From Oscillospiraceae bacterium (GTDB lineage Bacteria > Bacillota > Clostridia > Oscillospirales > JAKOTC01), in assembly GCA_035353335.1 (NCBI GenBank), contig DAOPZJ010000018.1:1-43375 (forward strand): DNA of 43,375 nucleotides, read 5' to 3'. The notes under the pieces were generated by a model that had not been told where the DNA came from, did not search any database, and saw only the letters and a program-made list of their open reading frames with translations. Positions 31,684 through 38,688 of this stretch are shown one piece after another. How positions within the stretch are numbered: the stretch's first letter is position 1; each line of letters opens with the position of its first letter. The translations under genes and the position numbers were made by a program.

Positions 31684-32837
31684 GAGACCAAAAGGGACTC
31701 ATCAAGGTGCTTGCTGCCCCCGATATCTCAAAGGCCTCCGGCGCGATCTCCTCGGCCGCTGCGATTGCGGTCGGCTTGATTTTCGGATTCATCATCATGC
31801 TCATCAGCGATCCGCAGCAGGCATGGGCCGGTTTTAAAATGATTCTGACGGGCGGTCTGTCGACCCCCAAAGATTTCGGCAACGTACTATATTACGCAAC
31901 GCCGATTATCATGACCGGTCTCTCGGTGGCCTTTGCGTTCAGGACGAGCCTTTTCAACATCGGCGCTTCGGGTCAGTTTATCATGGGCGCTTACGGAGCG
32001 GTGCTGGTCGGTGTCAAAATGACTTCGCTCGGTCAGGTTCAATGGTTTGTCGCATTGCTCACCGCGATGATCTTCGGCGCGGTATGGGCGATTCTGCCGG
32101 GTGTTTTGAATGCGTTTTTCAACGTGAATGTGGTCATTTCCTGCATCATGCTCAACTATATCGGCATGTACACGGTCAATATGCTTGTCAAGGCGACGGT
32201 CTTCCATCAATACACCAACCGGTCGCTGCCGGTTGCGGATACCGCCAACATTCCGAAAATGGGGCTTGATAAGATCTTCCCCGAATCCAATGCCAGCGGC
32301 GGCATCATCGTGGCAATTATTGCGGCGATCATCATCGCGATCATCTTGAACAAGACCACATTCGGCTATGAACTCAAGGCCTGCGGCTTCAACCGGGACG
32401 CCGCGAAATATGCCGGAATCAACGAAAAAAAGAATATCATTCTGGCTATGATCATCGCGGGCGCGCTCGCCGGAATCGGCGGCGGCCTGCTGTATCTTTC
32501 GGGCACGGGTATTTACATCTCGGTCGTCGATACGTTGGCCTCGCAGGGGTTCGACGGCATCTCGGTCGCTTTGCTCGGCATGTCGAATCCCATCGGCGCG
32601 CTGTTCGCCGGTATCTTTATCGCGTACATCACCGTCGGCGGTCTCCAGATGCAGCTGGTCGGTTTTGTGTCGGAAATCATCAACATCATCACCGCGGTCA
32701 TCATCTACTGTGCCGCTTTTTCGCTGGTGATCCGAAACTTCATTGCCGACCGCAGAACGCATAAGCTCAACATGAAAATTGAAAACGAACCAAAATCACC
32801 GCCCGCGGGCGATTCGAAAGGAGGCGGCAAAGTATGA
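31680..32837 (+). CDS. nupP: Nucleoside ABC transporter permease 1
   Basis: One of two BPD_transp_2-type membrane subunits of the BMP importer. It has 385 aa, with about 8-10 transmembrane helices. ISSAAAIAVGLIFGFIIMLI starts the first, and FRTSLFNIGASGQFIMGAYGA is the characteristic N-I-G-x-x-G-Q coupling segment. Then NVVISCIMLNYIGMYTVNML, and KACGFNRDAAKYAGINEKKNIILAMIIAGALAGIGGGL as the EAA-like cytoplasmic loop. A polar, Pro/Lys-rich C-terminal tail follows. The start ATG overlaps the ATPase stop, and its stop overlaps the next start, so all three are translationally coupled. Confidence 0.92.
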   Translation: MRDQKGLIKVLAAPDISKASGAISSAAAIAVGLIFGFIIMLISDPQQAWAGFKMILTGGLSTPKDFGNVLYYATPIIMTGLSVAFAFRTSLFNIGASGQFIMGAYGAVLVGVKMTSLGQVQWFVALLTAMIFGAVWAILPGVLNAFFNVNVVISCIMLNYIGMYTVNMLVKATVFHQYTNRSLPVADTANIPKMGLDKIFPESNASGGIIVAIIAAIIIAIILNKTTFGYELKACGFNRDAAKYAGINEKKNIILAMIIAGALAGIGGGLLYLSGTGIYISVVDTLASQGFDGISVALLGMSNPIGALFAGIFIAYITVGGLQMQLVGFVSEIINIITAVIIYCAAFSLVIRNFIADRRTHKLNMKIENEPKSPPAGDSKGGGKV

Positions 32838-33793
32838 ACACCGTCTATTTCCTGTTCCAGCAGACGATGTTTTTCATGATCCCGCTGATGATCGTCGCGC
32901 TCGGCGGTATGTATTCGGAGCGCAGCGGCGTCATCAACATCGCGCTGGAAGGCATCATGATCATGGGCGGATTTTCCGGAATTTTGTTCATCAATTCCAT
33001 GCAGGACAAGATGTCGGGGCAGTGGCTTTTGCTGCTCGCGCTGCTCATTTCGGCGATCGCAGGCATGATCTTTTCAATGCTGCATGCCTATGCCTCGATC
33101 AATATGAAAGCCGACCAGACCATCAGCGGAACGGCGCTCAATCTGCTTGCACCCGCTTTTACCATCTACACCGCCCGGTTGATTCAACCCTCCGGCGTTC
33201 AGCAGATCAACTTCACCAATACCTTCTGGATAGAAAAAGTGCCGGTTCTCGGGGATATCCCGGTCATCGGCGGCCTGCTGTTCAAAAACGTCTATATCAC
33301 GACATATATCGGTTTCGCAATTTTGATTATCGGCGCGATCGTGCTGTATAAAACCCGGTTCGGACTTCGGCTGCGTTCCTGCGGCGAACATCCCCAGGCG
33401 GCTGACGCGGTCGGCATCTCGGTCTACGGCATCCGGTATGCGGGCGTGATGATCTCGGGGGCATTGGCCGGGATGGGCGGTTTGATTTTCATCGTCCCGA
33501 CCTCGACCAATTTCGACGCAACGGTCTCCGGTTACGGATTCCTCGCATTGGCAGTCCTGATCTTCGGTCAGTGGAATCCGTGGAAGATTGCGGGCGCTGC
33601 GCTGTTCTTCGGTTTTATGAAGACCATTTCGGCGGCCTATTCTTCGATCCCGTTTTTAATGAACCTCAACATCACCGGATATATCTATAAAATGATCCCG
33701 TATATCGCAACGCTGGTCGTGCTGATTTTCAGTTCCCGCAGCTCACAGGCCCCGAGAGCCGAGGGTATACCTTATGACAAAGGCGCAAGATAG
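32834..33793 (+). CDS. nupQ: Nucleoside ABC transporter permease 2
   Basis: Second BPD_transp_2 permease of the importer, 319 aa. Characteristic ERSGVINIALEGIMIMGGFSG near the N-terminus, MKADQTISGTALNLLAP, and RLRSCGEHPQAADAVGISVYGIRYAGVMISGALAGMGGL as the cytoplasmic coupling loop before the last helices. ATG 32834 overlaps the previous stop (ATGA). The operon ends here with no plus-strand terminator of its own. The hairpin at 33819-33842 has a T-run only on the minus strand. Confidence 0.92.
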   Translation: MNTVYFLFQQTMFFMIPLMIVALGGMYSERSGVINIALEGIMIMGGFSGILFINSMQDKMSGQWLLLLALLISAIAGMIFSMLHAYASINMKADQTISGTALNLLAPAFTIYTARLIQPSGVQQINFTNTFWIEKVPVLGDIPVIGGLLFKNVYITTYIGFAILIIGAIVLYKTRFGLRLRSCGEHPQAADAVGISVYGIRYAGVMISGALAGMGGLIFIVPTSTNFDATVSGYGFLALAVLIFGQWNPWKIAGAALFFGFMKTISAAYSSIPFLMNLNITGYIYKMIPYIATLVVLIFSSRSSQAPRAEGIPYDKGAR

Positions 33794-33810
33794 ATCTTTG
33801 TTTTTATCCA

Positions 33811-33842
33811 AAAAACACGCGGGCGGATTTGTATCCGCCCGC
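33811..33842 (-). terminator. Terminator after tdk
   Basis: GCGGGCGGAT (33819-33828) and ATCCGCCCGC (33833-33842). On the minus strand the stem is followed by GTGTTTTTT, placing it 16 bp past the tdk stop. It may also slow plus-strand read-through from the ABC operon. Confidence 0.8.
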
Positions 33843-33857
33843 AGAAATGTCCGGATA

Positions 33858-34448
33858 TTATTCTGTTTCCTTCTGCCGCTTGATCTTTTTGCGCCAGCAG
33901 CGGTGGCACATCGCGACATAGCTCTCGTTGCCGCCTAAAAACACCTGTTCGCCGCTGGTGACGATGTTGCCGGCGGCGTCCAGACGCGCGTTGACGATGG
34001 CCTTGGCCCCGCAGGCGCAGACAGTTTTAATTTCGGTAATCGATTCGGCGATCTCCATCAGCCGCCTGCTGCCGGGGAACATATGGGTTAAAAAGTCGGT
34101 GCGCAGCCCGAAGCAGAGCACGGGCACATCGTAATCGTCGACAATCAGGCGAAGCTGATCGACTTGCTCGGACGTCAAAAACTGCGCCTCGTCAATGATG
34201 ATGACCGAGGTCTCGCCGGGTTTTCTCGCGAGAAAGGCCTTGACGAGGTCAAAGTAAGCCGGGACGACCTCGGCTTTGGCGGAAAGGCCCACGCGCGAGC
34301 ACACCAGATCGTCGCCGAAACGGGTATCCACCGCCGGTTTTAAAAGCCAGACCGACATGCCGCGCTCCTCATAATTGAATTTTGTGATCAGCGCCTGCGC
34401 GGACTTCGAACTTCCCATCGCACCGTACTTGAAGTAGAGTTTTGCCAT
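33858..34448 (-). CDS. tdk: Thymidine kinase, type II
   Basis: Phosphorylates thymidine (and deoxyuridine) with ATP in deoxynucleoside salvage. It has 196 aa, normal for tetrameric type II enzymes. The P-loop region is YGAMGSSKSAQAL (residues 8-20), Walker B VIIIDEAQFL, then GLRTDFLTHMFPGSRRLMEIAE as the substrate segment. The structural zinc is supplied by CACG and CHRC. ATG 34448 has AAAGGA 12 nt upstream. Divergent from udk, with which it shares a palindromic -35 region; the BMP nucleoside importer is next door, so the block works as uptake plus salvage. Confidence 0.94.
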   Translation of the reverse strand: MAKLYFKYGAMGSSKSAQALITKFNYEERGMSVWLLKPAVDTRFGDDLVCSRVGLSAKAEVVPAYFDLVKAFLARKPGETSVIIIDEAQFLTSEQVDQLRLIVDDYDVPVLCFGLRTDFLTHMFPGSRRLMEIAESITEIKTVCACGAKAIVNARLDAAGNIVTSGEQVFLGGNESYVAMCHRCWRKKIKRQKETE

Positions 34449-34489
34449 CGTTTAAGTCCATCCTTTACAGAACTTCTTTCTCTGAAGAA

Positions 34490-34518
34490 ATTATACCCGC
34501 AGCGCTGTTTTAAGTCAA
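34490..34518 (-). promoter_or_regulatory. SigA-type promoter of tdk
   Basis: On the minus strand TTGACT (34518-34513), 17-bp spacer, TATAAT (34495-34490). Its -35 box directly abuts the udk -35 box within the palindrome GTCAATTGAC (34514-34523). Confidence 0.8.
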
Positions 34519-34547
34519 TTGACGTTTTTCACGAAAATTTGTTATGA
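34519..34547 (+). promoter_or_regulatory. SigA-type promoter of udk
   Basis: TTGACG (34519-34524), 17-bp spacer, TTATGA (34542-34547). The -10 box is weaker than that of tdk. Confidence 0.55.
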
Positions 34548-34572
34548 AATTTGAAAGGCAGGCACATCAAGC

Positions 34573-35190
34573 ATGTCCCAAGTTTTGATTCTCGGCATCG
34601 CCGGAGGTACCGGCAGCGGAAAAACCACCATTACGCGCCATCTGTGTGAACGGTTCGGCGGCGACATCGGAGTGGTCTATCACGACAATTATTACAAGCG
34701 GCACGATGAACTGCCGTATGAGCAGCGCGCAAAACTCAATTATGACCATCCCGACGCGTTTGACACCGATCTGATGATCGAACATTTGCAATTGCTCAAA
34801 AGCGGGAAAGCAATCGAATGTCCGGTCTATGATTTTTCGATTCACAACCGAACCAACCGCACAGTTATGATTCCGCCGACCCGCGTGATCCTTGTCGAGG
34901 GCATATTGGTCTTTTGCGAAAAGGCGCTGCGCGACCTGATGAACATCAAAATTTATGTCGACACCGATGCCGACGTAAGGGTGCTGCGCAGAGTGATGCG
35001 CGACGTCAAGGAGCGGGGTCGAAGCATTGAAAGCGTAGTTGAACAATATCTGAAGACGGTCAAGCCGATGCACGAGGCTTTTGTCGAACCGAGCAAACGT
35101 TATGCCGACATCATCGTCCCCGAGGGCGGCTACAACTCAGTCGCGCTCGAAATGATAATCAACCGGATTGCGAAACATTTGAACGGCTGA
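34573..35190 (+). CDS. udk: Uridine kinase
   Basis: Phosphorylates uridine and cytidine to UMP and CMP with ATP or GTP. It has 205 aa, typical. P-loop GIAGGTGSGKTT (residues 8-19), then HDNYYKRHDELPYEQRAKLNYDHPDAFD, the substrate-binding segment, CPVYDFSIHNRT, RVILVEGILVF, and IYVDTDADVRVLRRVMRDVKERGRS, the lid region. The start ATG follows AAAGGCAGG 8-10 nt away. Divergent from tdk. With cdd (cytidine to uridine) and deoD the window covers most pyrimidine and purine salvage steps. Confidence 0.95.
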   Translation: MSQVLILGIAGGTGSGKTTITRHLCERFGGDIGVVYHDNYYKRHDELPYEQRAKLNYDHPDAFDTDLMIEHLQLLKSGKAIECPVYDFSIHNRTNRTVMIPPTRVILVEGILVFCEKALRDLMNIKIYVDTDADVRVLRRVMRDVKERGRSIESVVEQYLKTVKPMHEAFVEPSKRYADIIVPEGGYNSVALEMIINRIAKHLNG

Positions 35191-35241
35191 TTTATCCATC
35201 GTTATTAAAAACAATAGTCAAAATATAAACAAATAAAAGGG

Positions 35242-35270
35242 TTGAAAATCAAGCAGGGATGTGGTAGAAT
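35242..35270 (+). promoter_or_regulatory. Promoter of tRNA-Val
   Basis: TTGAAA (35242-35247), 17-bp spacer, TAGAAT (35265-35270), 12 bp before the tRNA. Confidence 0.75.
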
Positions 35271-35282
35271 ATGACCTGCTTC

Positions 35283-35358
35283 GGGTGTTTAGCTCAGTTG
35301 GTAGAGCATCCGCGTCACATGCGGGAGGTCGAGGGTTCGAGTCCCCCAACGCCCACCA
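35283..35358 (+). tRNA. tRNA-Val (anticodon CAC)
   Basis: Acceptor stem GGGTGTT/AACGCCC (one G-T pair), D arm GCTC/GAGC, anticodon stem TCCGC/GCGGG with loop GTCACAT (anticodon CAC), T arm GAGGG-TTCGAGT-CCCCC with a G-C-rich stem, discriminator A and encoded CCA. Its last 19 nt are repeated downstream in a tandem array. Confidence 0.93.
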
Positions 35359-35363
35359 AAAAC

Positions 35364-35388
35364 AAAAGGCCGCCTTGCGCGGTCTTTT
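35364..35388 (+). terminator. Terminator of tRNA-Val, copy 1
   Basis: AAAAGGCCGC (35364-35373), loop CTTGC, GCGGTCTTTT (35379-35388) with one G-T pair, then ATTTT. Confidence 0.8.
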
Positions 35389-35534
35389 ATTTTCGATAGT
35401 TGGGAGACGAGAACCAGGGCGTGGGAACAATGTACGACCATAGGGAGTAAATTGTGACCAAACCACAGTCCGGGGGACTGTGGTTCAGCCCTCCAAGCGA
35501 AGCGCGATAAAGTCCCCCAACGCCCACCAAAAAC

Positions 35535-35559
35535 AAAAGGCCGCCTTGCGCGGTCTTTT
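35535..35559 (+). terminator. Terminator, copy 2 (in the second 171-bp unit)
   Basis: The same hairpin as the first tRNA-Val terminator, 171 bp further on, so read-through from the tRNA meets a second terminator. Confidence 0.75.
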
Positions 35560-35740
35560 ATTTTCGATAGTTGGGAGACGAGAACCAGGGCGTGGGAACA
35601 ATGTACGACCATAGGGAGTAAATTGTGACCAAACCACAGTCCGGGGGACTGTGGTTCAGCCCTCCAAGCGAAGCGCGATAAAGTCCCCCAACACAGTTGG
35701 GAGACGAGAACCGGTTCGTAACGTATTGGAAGATTACTCA

Positions 35741-36115
35741 CTATTCTTTTCGCCAGAAGGTTACACAATCGGCTTTATCCGTTATATTATATCGAATGAT
35801 CCGCTCTAATAAGGCATAATCCACAGCGTCTTGCCAACGAATCCGGAAGAACTTGACACCACAGTCATATCCGGCCTGCTCGATCTCCTCGGTAAAATGA
35901 ATGATCCCCGCTCCCTCCGGAGCGACCGCAAGATGGGGTTTCGCCACGCTGAAAGCGATGATAAAAGTGCCGTGGTCGGTAAACATCGGTTGATTCCATG
36001 CAAATTTCGGGACTAGGTTCGGAAAAGTCGCCGTGACCCAATTTAAAACTTCTTCGGTACGGGTGCGATGCTGAAGATTTTCAATCTGCGCCAGATATTC
36101 TTCGAATTCTTTCAT
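35741..36115 (-). CDS. DUF1801 / YdhG-like protein
   Basis: 124 aa, soluble. It begins MKEFEEYLAQIENLQHRTRTEEV and continues LNWVTATFPNLVPKFAWNQPMFTDHGTFIIAFSVAKPHLAVAP. This is the DUF1801 layout, in which K-F-A-W-N-x-P-M-F forms the conserved core, with an EIEQAGYDCGVKFFRIRW segment after it. Some members are called iron chaperones or frataxin-like (B. subtilis Fra/YdhG), but function is not firmly known. ATG 36115 has GGAGGT 5 nt upstream and is preferred over the longer frame starting at 36181. Single gene, directly downstream of the repeat block on the opposite strand. Confidence 0.8.
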   Translation of the reverse strand: MKEFEEYLAQIENLQHRTRTEEVLNWVTATFPNLVPKFAWNQPMFTDHGTFIIAFSVAKPHLAVAPEGAGIIHFTEEIEQAGYDCGVKFFRIRWQDAVDYALLERIIRYNITDKADCVTFWRKE

Positions 36116-36181
36116 TTTACACCTCCGAAATGCCTGTTTCTTTTCTTTTATTATACACCGAAACCGATAAAACAGCTGCAA

Positions 36182-36519
36182 AATGGCAGCGGAAAGTTGA
36201 ATTATTTAATAAGAAGGTCAGATAGCGACTGCAATCCGCCGTCACCGGGATGTTGATTTTGTTCGCCGGTGAGGTCGTCTTGTTCGGCTCGGGTATCGCC
36301 GTTTTTAGAAAAAGGATCTGCATATTAAGATCGGATATAGATCTCCGGACCGCCCCGCATCGGCAAGAAGATTTTCAAAAACAATCTCTTAAAGATGCGG
36401 ATTTCTTTTTCAAAAATTTGCGGATCATTTAAATGTCTTTTATAAATACGACGAGCATAATTTTACGGAGACACTTTTTTAAATGAACATGATAACGCAG
36501 TTTACTTTTCAAGTACCTC
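36182..36519. other. Gene-free stretch with a possible membrane-anchor remnant
   Basis: No intact gene is supported. A short plus-strand frame from 36226 to 36432 reads SAVTGMLILFAGEVVLFGSG followed by a basic Arg-Lys-Arg, like the C-terminal anchor of a surface protein. It has a stop (36223-36225) directly upstream and no ribosome site. It may be a gene remnant; otherwise nothing seen. Confidence 0.25.
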
Positions 36520-36548
36520 TTGACTGCGGCGTAAAAAAGGAATAATCT
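36520..36548 (+). promoter_or_regulatory. Promoter of the LRR-protein gene
   Basis: TTGACT (36520-36525), 17-bp spacer, TAATCT (36543-36548). The start near 36555 would exclude the ATG at 36553 and so favours ATG 36619 as the translation start. Confidence 0.5.
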
Positions 36549-36618
36549 ATTAATGTCGAATTGTTATTCAAACGATATAACCGAGCAAGAACCGGACCGA
36601 GAGGAGGGTACATCATTT

Positions 36619-37131
36619 ATGGGCGGCAAGTTTTATTACCGGATGATCGACGATGAGAGTTTTTGCCTGACCGGATATTACGGCAATGACACTTCCGTTG
36701 TGATTCCGGAATGCAGCGGCAGACTCACAGTGATTTTCGACGACATCTTCAAACGGCATCCTGAGATCACCCATATCGAAATGCCCGATACCGTCACGGA
36801 TATCGGAGGTTTCGTCTTCGACGGGCTTTGGAATCTCAAAGAACTGCACCTTTCCAAATCATTGAAAAACCTCTGGCAGTATGCTTTTACCCGATGCGGG
36901 ATCGAGACCGTCGAATTGCCCGAAGGGGTAAAAACAGTCAGTATGTTCGCTTTTAACGAGTGTAAAAATTTAAAATCGGTCTATCTCCCGCGGGGAACGA
37001 CACAAATACTGTCCTGGGCCTTTAAAAACTGCACATCCCTGCGCGACGTCTATGCGCGCAATCCGAATATCGAGATCAGCCCGAAGGCCTTCGAGGGCTG
37101 CCCGCTTGTCAATGTGCATTACATAAAATAG
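36619..37131 (+). CDS. BspA-type leucine-rich repeat protein (LRR_5)
   Basis: 170 aa, soluble, with no signal peptide. After a strand-rich start (MGGKFYYRMIDDESFCLTGYYG) come about five 22-23-residue LRR_5 units of the type TVTDIGGFVFDGLWNLKELHLSKSLKNL, for example GVKTVSMFAFNECKNLKSVYLP and TQILSWAFKNCTSLRDVYA. This family mediates protein-protein contact and is greatly expanded in gut bacteria. ATG 36619 with GAGGAGGG 11 nt upstream is preferred because the likely promoter starts transcription at about 36555. The ATG at 36553 would add 22 polar residues. Monocistronic with a terminator after it. Confidence 0.8.
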   Translation: MGGKFYYRMIDDESFCLTGYYGNDTSVVIPECSGRLTVIFDDIFKRHPEITHIEMPDTVTDIGGFVFDGLWNLKELHLSKSLKNLWQYAFTRCGIETVELPEGVKTVSMFAFNECKNLKSVYLPRGTTQILSWAFKNCTSLRDVYARNPNIEISPKAFEGCPLVNVHYIK

Positions 37132-37238
37132 CGGGTAGCAGCCCGCATGCGGCATTCTGTCACTTACAAACGCGACTAATAATTTGCTAATCCTGCACCT
37201 CTGGCGCACATTGCCGACCTTATATGTAATTTTTCGAT

Positions 37239-37264
37239 AAAAGACCGCAGCAGTGCGGTCTTTT
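37239..37264 (+). terminator. Intrinsic terminator after the LRR-protein gene
   Basis: AAAAGACCGCA (37239-37249) and TGCGGTCTTTT (37254-37264), perfect, followed by ATT. Confidence 0.88.
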
Positions 37265-37321
37265 ATTAATTGTGGGATCCGGGTCAGACTAGAATTAATA
37301 ATAATTAAATGTATATAATAC

Positions 37322-37370
37322 TTGACATTATGTATATATAATAGTACTATATGCGTGTGTTATATAACAC
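37322..37370 (+). promoter_or_regulatory. Promoter and palindromic operator of the membrane protein/HTH/flavodoxin operon
   Basis: TTGACA (37322-37327), 17-bp spacer, TACTAT (37345-37350). The perfect 14-bp palindrome GTGTTATATAACAC (37357-37370) sits at the predicted start of transcription, where a bound repressor would block the polymerase. The HTH protein of the same operon is the obvious candidate. Confidence 0.65.
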
Positions 37371-37394
37371 GTAATCGAAAGGAGTTGTATTCAT

Positions 37395-37880
37395 ATGTCC
37401 TATCAGGAAAAAAAGACCGGGATCAGTATGTTCATGGGCGTATTGATTTTAATCGCTTACTGCATTTATGCTTTCGGGCAAGTTCGTTCGGGAGCGGCGG
37501 ATTTTAACGATCTCAAATTCTTCTCCGCTACCATGATGATTTTTATCGGAATAGGAATCGCCGCAATGATCGTCATCCAGGTCCTCTTTCACATTGCGCT
37601 CTCGGTTTCGGTCGCCGTAAAAGAAAAATGCGGCGACGACAAAAAAATCGGAAAAGCCATCGAGGCCAACATGGTCGAAGACGAGATGGACAAATTGATA
37701 GAACTTAAGTCGGGAAAGATCGGTTTTGCCTTGATCGGCGCCGGTTTTATCGCCGGACTGATTACGCTGCTTTTCAACTGCCCTCCCGCAGTCATGCTTA
37801 ATATCCTATACCTGTCATTCGGCGTCGGTTCGCTTGCGGGCGGCGCAATGAGCATCTATTATTACAGGAAGGGTGTCTGA
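37395..37880 (+). CDS. Four-helix membrane protein, function unknown
   Basis: 161 aa. Four hydrophobic segments: MFMGVLILIAYCIYAFG, FFSATMMIFIGIGIAAMIVIQ, KIGFALIGAGFIAGLITLLF and VMLNILYLSFGVGSLAGGAMSIYYY. A charged cytosolic loop (KEKCGDDKKIGKAIEANMVEDEMDKLIELK) lies between helices two and three. The layout recalls DUF2178-like membrane proteins that are paired with small XRE regulators, where the regulator controls its own operon. ATG 37395 follows AAAGGAG. One nucleotide separates its stop from the HTH start. Confidence 0.75.
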   Translation: MSYQEKKTGISMFMGVLILIAYCIYAFGQVRSGAADFNDLKFFSATMMIFIGIGIAAMIVIQVLFHIALSVSVAVKEKCGDDKKIGKAIEANMVEDEMDKLIELKSGKIGFALIGAGFIAGLITLLFNCPPAVMLNILYLSFGVGSLAGGAMSIYYYRKGV

Positions 37881-37881
37881 G

Positions 37882-38109
37882 ATGGCTAAAAAGATCAAGA
37901 TCACCAACAACATCCGCCGCTTGCGCTTTTTTTCCGATGAAATGACCCAGCAGCAGCTCGCCGAAAAAGCCGGAATTTCGCGGCAGACGGTGATGGCTGT
38001 TGAAGCGGGTAAATATTCGCCGTCGCTGGAACTCGCTTTTTTGATTGCCGACGCATTCGGTGTCCCGATCGGAGAGGTTTTCGCTTATGAGAAAGGGGAA
38101 GATTTATGA
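37882..38109 (+). CDS. Small XRE/HTH_3 transcriptional regulator
   Basis: 75 aa, consisting almost wholly of one helix-turn-helix: NNIRRLRFFSDEMTQQQLAEKAGISRQTVMAVEAGKYSPSLELAFLIADAFGVPIGEVF. This is the compact type (YozG-like) with recognition helix around SRQTVMAVE. It probably represses its own operon through the palindrome at the promoter. ATG 37882 is chosen over 37873 because GGAAGGGT is 8 nt upstream and the stop of the previous gene overlaps the earlier codon. It ends in ATGA shared with the flavodoxin start. Confidence 0.9.
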   Translation: MAKKIKITNNIRRLRFFSDEMTQQQLAEKAGISRQTVMAVEAGKYSPSLELAFLIADAFGVPIGEVFAYEKGEDL

Positions 38110-38588
38110 AAACAATCATCATCGTCAGTTCCTATCATCATAAAAACACCGAAAAAGTCGCAAAGCGCATCGCCGAAGTGCTCGGGGCTCAAGTGGTTTC
38201 ACCGCAGCAAATCAAGCCGCTGGAGCTGCAAGATTATGATCTGATCGGTTTCGGCTCGGGGATATACGACGCCAAACACCATCTGAAACTGCTGGAATTG
38301 GCTGATCATCTCCCGCCGTCAAAAGGCAAACGGGTGTTTTTATTCTCGACCGACGGAATGCCCCGTGCTTTGGTAAAAAGCGAAACCATGCTTGCGGATA
38401 AGATGCGTGAAGACCATAAGACCCTGCGCGAAAAACTGCAAGCCAAAGGGTATGTCGTCGCCGGTGAATTCGGCTGCGCCGGGTTCAACACCAACAGCTT
38501 ATTAAAACTGTTCGGGGGCATCAACAAAGGCAGACCGAATGAAAACGACCTGTCGCTGTCGGAAGCATTTGCCCGCAAATTGAAATAA
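38106..38588 (+). CDS. Flavodoxin-family protein
   Basis: 160 aa. FMN-binding fold: IIIVSSYHHKNTEKVAKRIAEVL is the strand, phosphate-binding loop and helix; YDLIGFGSGIYDAKHHLKLLELAD and RVFLFSTDGMP follow as strands with FMN-contact loops, and FGCAGFNT completes the set. The loop S-S-Y-H-H-K-N-T-E departs from the classical T-x-T-G-x-T of flavodoxins, matching the wider flavodoxin_5/NAD(P)H-oxidoreductase-like branch. It likely carries electrons or reduces a quinone or thiol. The start overlaps the HTH stop (ATGA), so all three operon proteins are co-translated. A redox-linked role of the operon is inferred. Confidence 0.8.
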   Translation: MKTIIIVSSYHHKNTEKVAKRIAEVLGAQVVSPQQIKPLELQDYDLIGFGSGIYDAKHHLKLLELADHLPPSKGKRVFLFSTDGMPRALVKSETMLADKMREDHKTLREKLQAKGYVVAGEFGCAGFNTNSLLKLFGGINKGRPNENDLSLSEAFARKLK

Positions 38589-38608
38589 TTGATAATGAAT
38601 GATACCCT

Positions 38609-38635
38609 TGACTGAAACCGTAAATAGTTATAATC
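38609..38635 (+). promoter_or_regulatory. Candidate promoter of the PL22-like gene
   Basis: TTGACT (38609-38614) and TATAAT (38630-38635) with a short spacer of 15 bp. TAATCT two bases later would give 17. Confidence 0.45.
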
Positions 38636-38688
38636 TATAGATACAGTTATTTAAGACCAAACCGTTGAACATAAAGAGGAGCGGGTTT

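Larger units (their letters stand above)
35341..35700. repeat. 171-bp tandem repeats carrying the tRNA-Val 3' end
   Basis: Two apparently identical units of 171 bp (35341-35511, 35512-35682) and a partial third that begins at 35683, loses about 45 bp after its first 12 bp, and resumes at AGTTGGGAGACGAGAACC (35695). The common left boundary AGTCCCCCAACGCCCACCA is the tRNA 3' end (first copy at 35340-35358, second at 35511-35529, and a truncated third at 35682-35692). Each unit contains the tRNA terminator and a perfect hairpin AACCACAGTCC/GGACTGTGGTT (35461-35485 in unit 1). Confidence 0.85.

Noticed and set aside
35340..35692. Integrated genomic island at tRNA-Val
   Set aside because: The copies of the tRNA end are only 171 bp apart, with no integrase or cargo, so only the att-like signature is reported.
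35218..35768. Minus-strand open frames across tRNA-Val (one 159 aa with internal 57-aa repeats)
   Set aside because: They are translations of the tRNA and of the 171-bp DNA repeats (SNPRPPACDADALPTELN-type and GTRTLDLPHVTRMLYQLS-type strings), a well-known false gene type. No ribosome site, and the period is 3 x 57 by chance.
36553..36618. Longer start for the LRR protein
   Set aside because: The likely promoter would start transcription at about 36555, after this ATG, and a strong ribosome site precedes the ATG at 36619.
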